This document shows, one piece after another, positions 21,799-22,792 of a stretch of 22,792 nucleotides of DNA. Position 1 is the first letter of the stretch. Every line of letters starts with the position of its first letter. A program made the translations under genes and the position numbers. The notes below the pieces were generated by a model that saw only the letters and a program-made list of their open reading frames with translations, was not told where the DNA came from and searched no databases. This DNA is from an uncultured Blautia sp. (GTDB lineage Bacteria; Bacillota; Clostridia; Lachnospirales; Lachnospiraceae), in the NCBI RefSeq assembly GCF_934424005.1, contig NZ_CAKRXI010000043.1, positions 1 to 22,792 of the forward strand, in the 5' to 3' direction.

Positions 21799-22713
21799 AT
21801 GAAAAAAGAAAAAGTCCCAGTCAGAAATTCTTTACTTCTTTTGCTGACTGCAACCATCTGGGGCATTGCCTTTGTTGCACAGAGTGTCAGTATGGACTAC
21901 ATCGGAGGATTTACATTTAATTCAATCCGAAGCCTTATTGGTTCACTGACGCTTTTGCCGGTCATCCTGCTTCTCAACAAGCAAAAATCTGCCGAAGAAA
22001 AAAACAGGCCACAGACATCGTCCAGTCAGAAGATCCTGATCACGGGCGGTATCTGCTGTGGCATCATTCTCTGCCTGGCAAGTAATTTTCAACAGTTTGG
22101 GATCAAATACACAACTGTAGGAAAAGCCGGATTTATTACTGCCTGTTATATTATCATCGTTCCTGTAATCGGTATTTTTCTCAGAAAAAAATGCAGCCCG
22201 TTTATCTGGATCGCTGTAATTCTGTCTCTATGCGGTCTTTATCTTCTCTGCCTGACCCCAAGAGAAGGATTTGCTATTGGAAAAGGAGAACTTCTGGTTC
22301 TGATCTGTGCTTTTCTTTTTTCCATACATATTCTGGTCATCGATCATTTCTCGCCTCTTGTAGACGGTGTAAAAATGTCCTGCATCCAGTTTTTTGTCTG
22401 TGGAATCCTGTCCGGTATCCCGGCATTACTTCTTGAAAAGCCGGATCTTACAGATATCCTTGCAGCCAAAGTTCCAGTTCTTTATGCCGGAATCATGTCC
22501 TGTGGCGTCGCCTATACCCTGCAGATCGTTGGACAGAAAAATATGAACCCTACTGTAGCATCTTTGATCCTCAGCCTGGAATCCTGTATCTCTGTCATCG
22601 CCGGATGGCTGATTCTCGGACAGAGTTTAAGCAGCCGCGAAATTGGGGGCTGTATTCTGATGTTTGGTGCCATCATTCTGGCCCAACTTCCGCAAAAAGA
22701 AGCTTCCGTATAA
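21799..22713 (+). CDS. EamA-family (DMT) membrane transporter
   Basis: A 304 aa protein with ten predicted membrane segments in two EamA repeats. Repeat one starts with LLLLLTATIWGIAFVAQS, and repeat two begins around the LLVLICAFLFSIHILVIDHF segment and ends with the helix GGCILMFGAIILAQL. EamA proteins are mostly exporters or permeases of amino acids and related metabolites. The substrate cannot be told from sequence. AAGGAG lies 8 bases before the ATG at 21799; an ATG at 21772 lacks such a site. It is monocistronic, with its own promoter and terminator. The ARG-box-like operator suggests a link to arginine, ornithine or citrulline, which is inference. Confidence 0.88.
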   Translation: MKKEKVPVRNSLLLLLTATIWGIAFVAQSVSMDYIGGFTFNSIRSLIGSLTLLPVILLLNKQKSAEEKNRPQTSSSQKILITGGICCGIILCLASNFQQFGIKYTTVGKAGFITACYIIIVPVIGIFLRKKCSPFIWIAVILSLCGLYLLCLTPREGFAIGKGELLVLICAFLFSIHILVIDHFSPLVDGVKMSCIQFFVCGILSGIPALLLEKPDLTDILAAKVPVLYAGIMSCGVAYTLQIVGQKNMNPTVASLILSLESCISVIAGWLILGQSLSSREIGGCILMFGAIILAQLPQKEASV

Positions 22714-22760
22714 AGTTTTGTGAACTACTCGGCAACAAGTTACCAGAGCATCTGAAATCT

Positions 22761-22780
22761 GGCGGGATACCGCCTTTTTT
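22761..22780 (+). terminator. Intrinsic terminator of the EamA transporter
   Basis: GGCGG and CCGCC form a 5-bp GC stem with loop GATA, followed by TTTTTT. It lies about 50 bases past the stop. Confidence 0.85.
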
Positions 22781-22792
22781 CAGGGTGCGTCC

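Overview
The window looks like a chromosomal segment from a low-to-mid GC Gram-positive anaerobe of the Clostridia, most likely a Lachnospiraceae relative of Blautia, Dorea or Ruminococcus. The reasons are strong AGGAGG-type ribosome binding sites in front of nearly every gene, consensus sigma-A promoters, a GerMN lipoprotein, a comEA/comEC/holA neighbourhood, a Feo operon with FeoB-associated small proteins, and a purine riboswitch. The species assignment is inference. No mobile elements, CRISPR arrays, rRNA or tRNA genes were seen. Almost everything is recognisable housekeeping or nutrient-handling DNA. The interest lies in operon architecture, small unannotated genes and regulatory sites.

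Region 1 (about 1-7,430, minus strand): one operon-like run reads comEA (SLBB plus helix-hairpin-helix lipoprotein), an OmpR-type response regulator, a HAMP/HisKA sensor kinase, a GerMN lipoprotein, comEC (DNA uptake channel with metallo-beta-lactamase domain), then holA (DNA polymerase III delta) behind its own internal promoter. A sigma-A-type promoter precedes comEA. The two DNA-uptake genes thus flank a complete two-component system and its putative lipoprotein partner.

Region 2 (7,430-8,116): a solitary DUF606/YdcZ-type small DMT transporter, and the terminator of the next operon.

Region 3 (8,117-12,600): a ferrous iron operon on the minus strand, feoA-feoA-(tiny Cys ORF)-feoB-Cys-rich membrane peptide-49 aa membrane peptide-membrane-anchored HMA protein. 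It is driven by a TTGACA/TATACT promoter with an extended 34-bp interrupted palindrome over the spacer and -10. Next to it on the plus strand is a DtxR/MntR-family regulator, the obvious candidate to bind that palindrome.

Region 4 (12,580-18,650): arginine biosynthesis. argC-argJ-argB-argD run on the minus strand and argG runs divergently on the plus strand. The shared 360-bp intergenic region contains ARG-box-like palindromes overlapping both promoters. argF and argH are not in the window.

Region 5 (18,650-21,650, plus strand): a perfect consensus promoter, a guanine-type purine riboswitch, guanine deaminase and an AzgA/PbuG-type purine permease, closed by a strong terminator.

Region 6 (21,650-22,792, plus strand): an EamA-family exporter with a structured leader. 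A perfect 14-bp ARG-box-like palindrome lies in its promoter, suggesting it may belong to the arginine regulon.

The best candidates for something undescribed are the tail of tiny cysteine-rich or membrane proteins in the feo operon (one of 49 aa, one of 16 aa), the ARG box in front of an uncharacterised exporter, and the kinase/GerMN module embedded between comEA and comEC.
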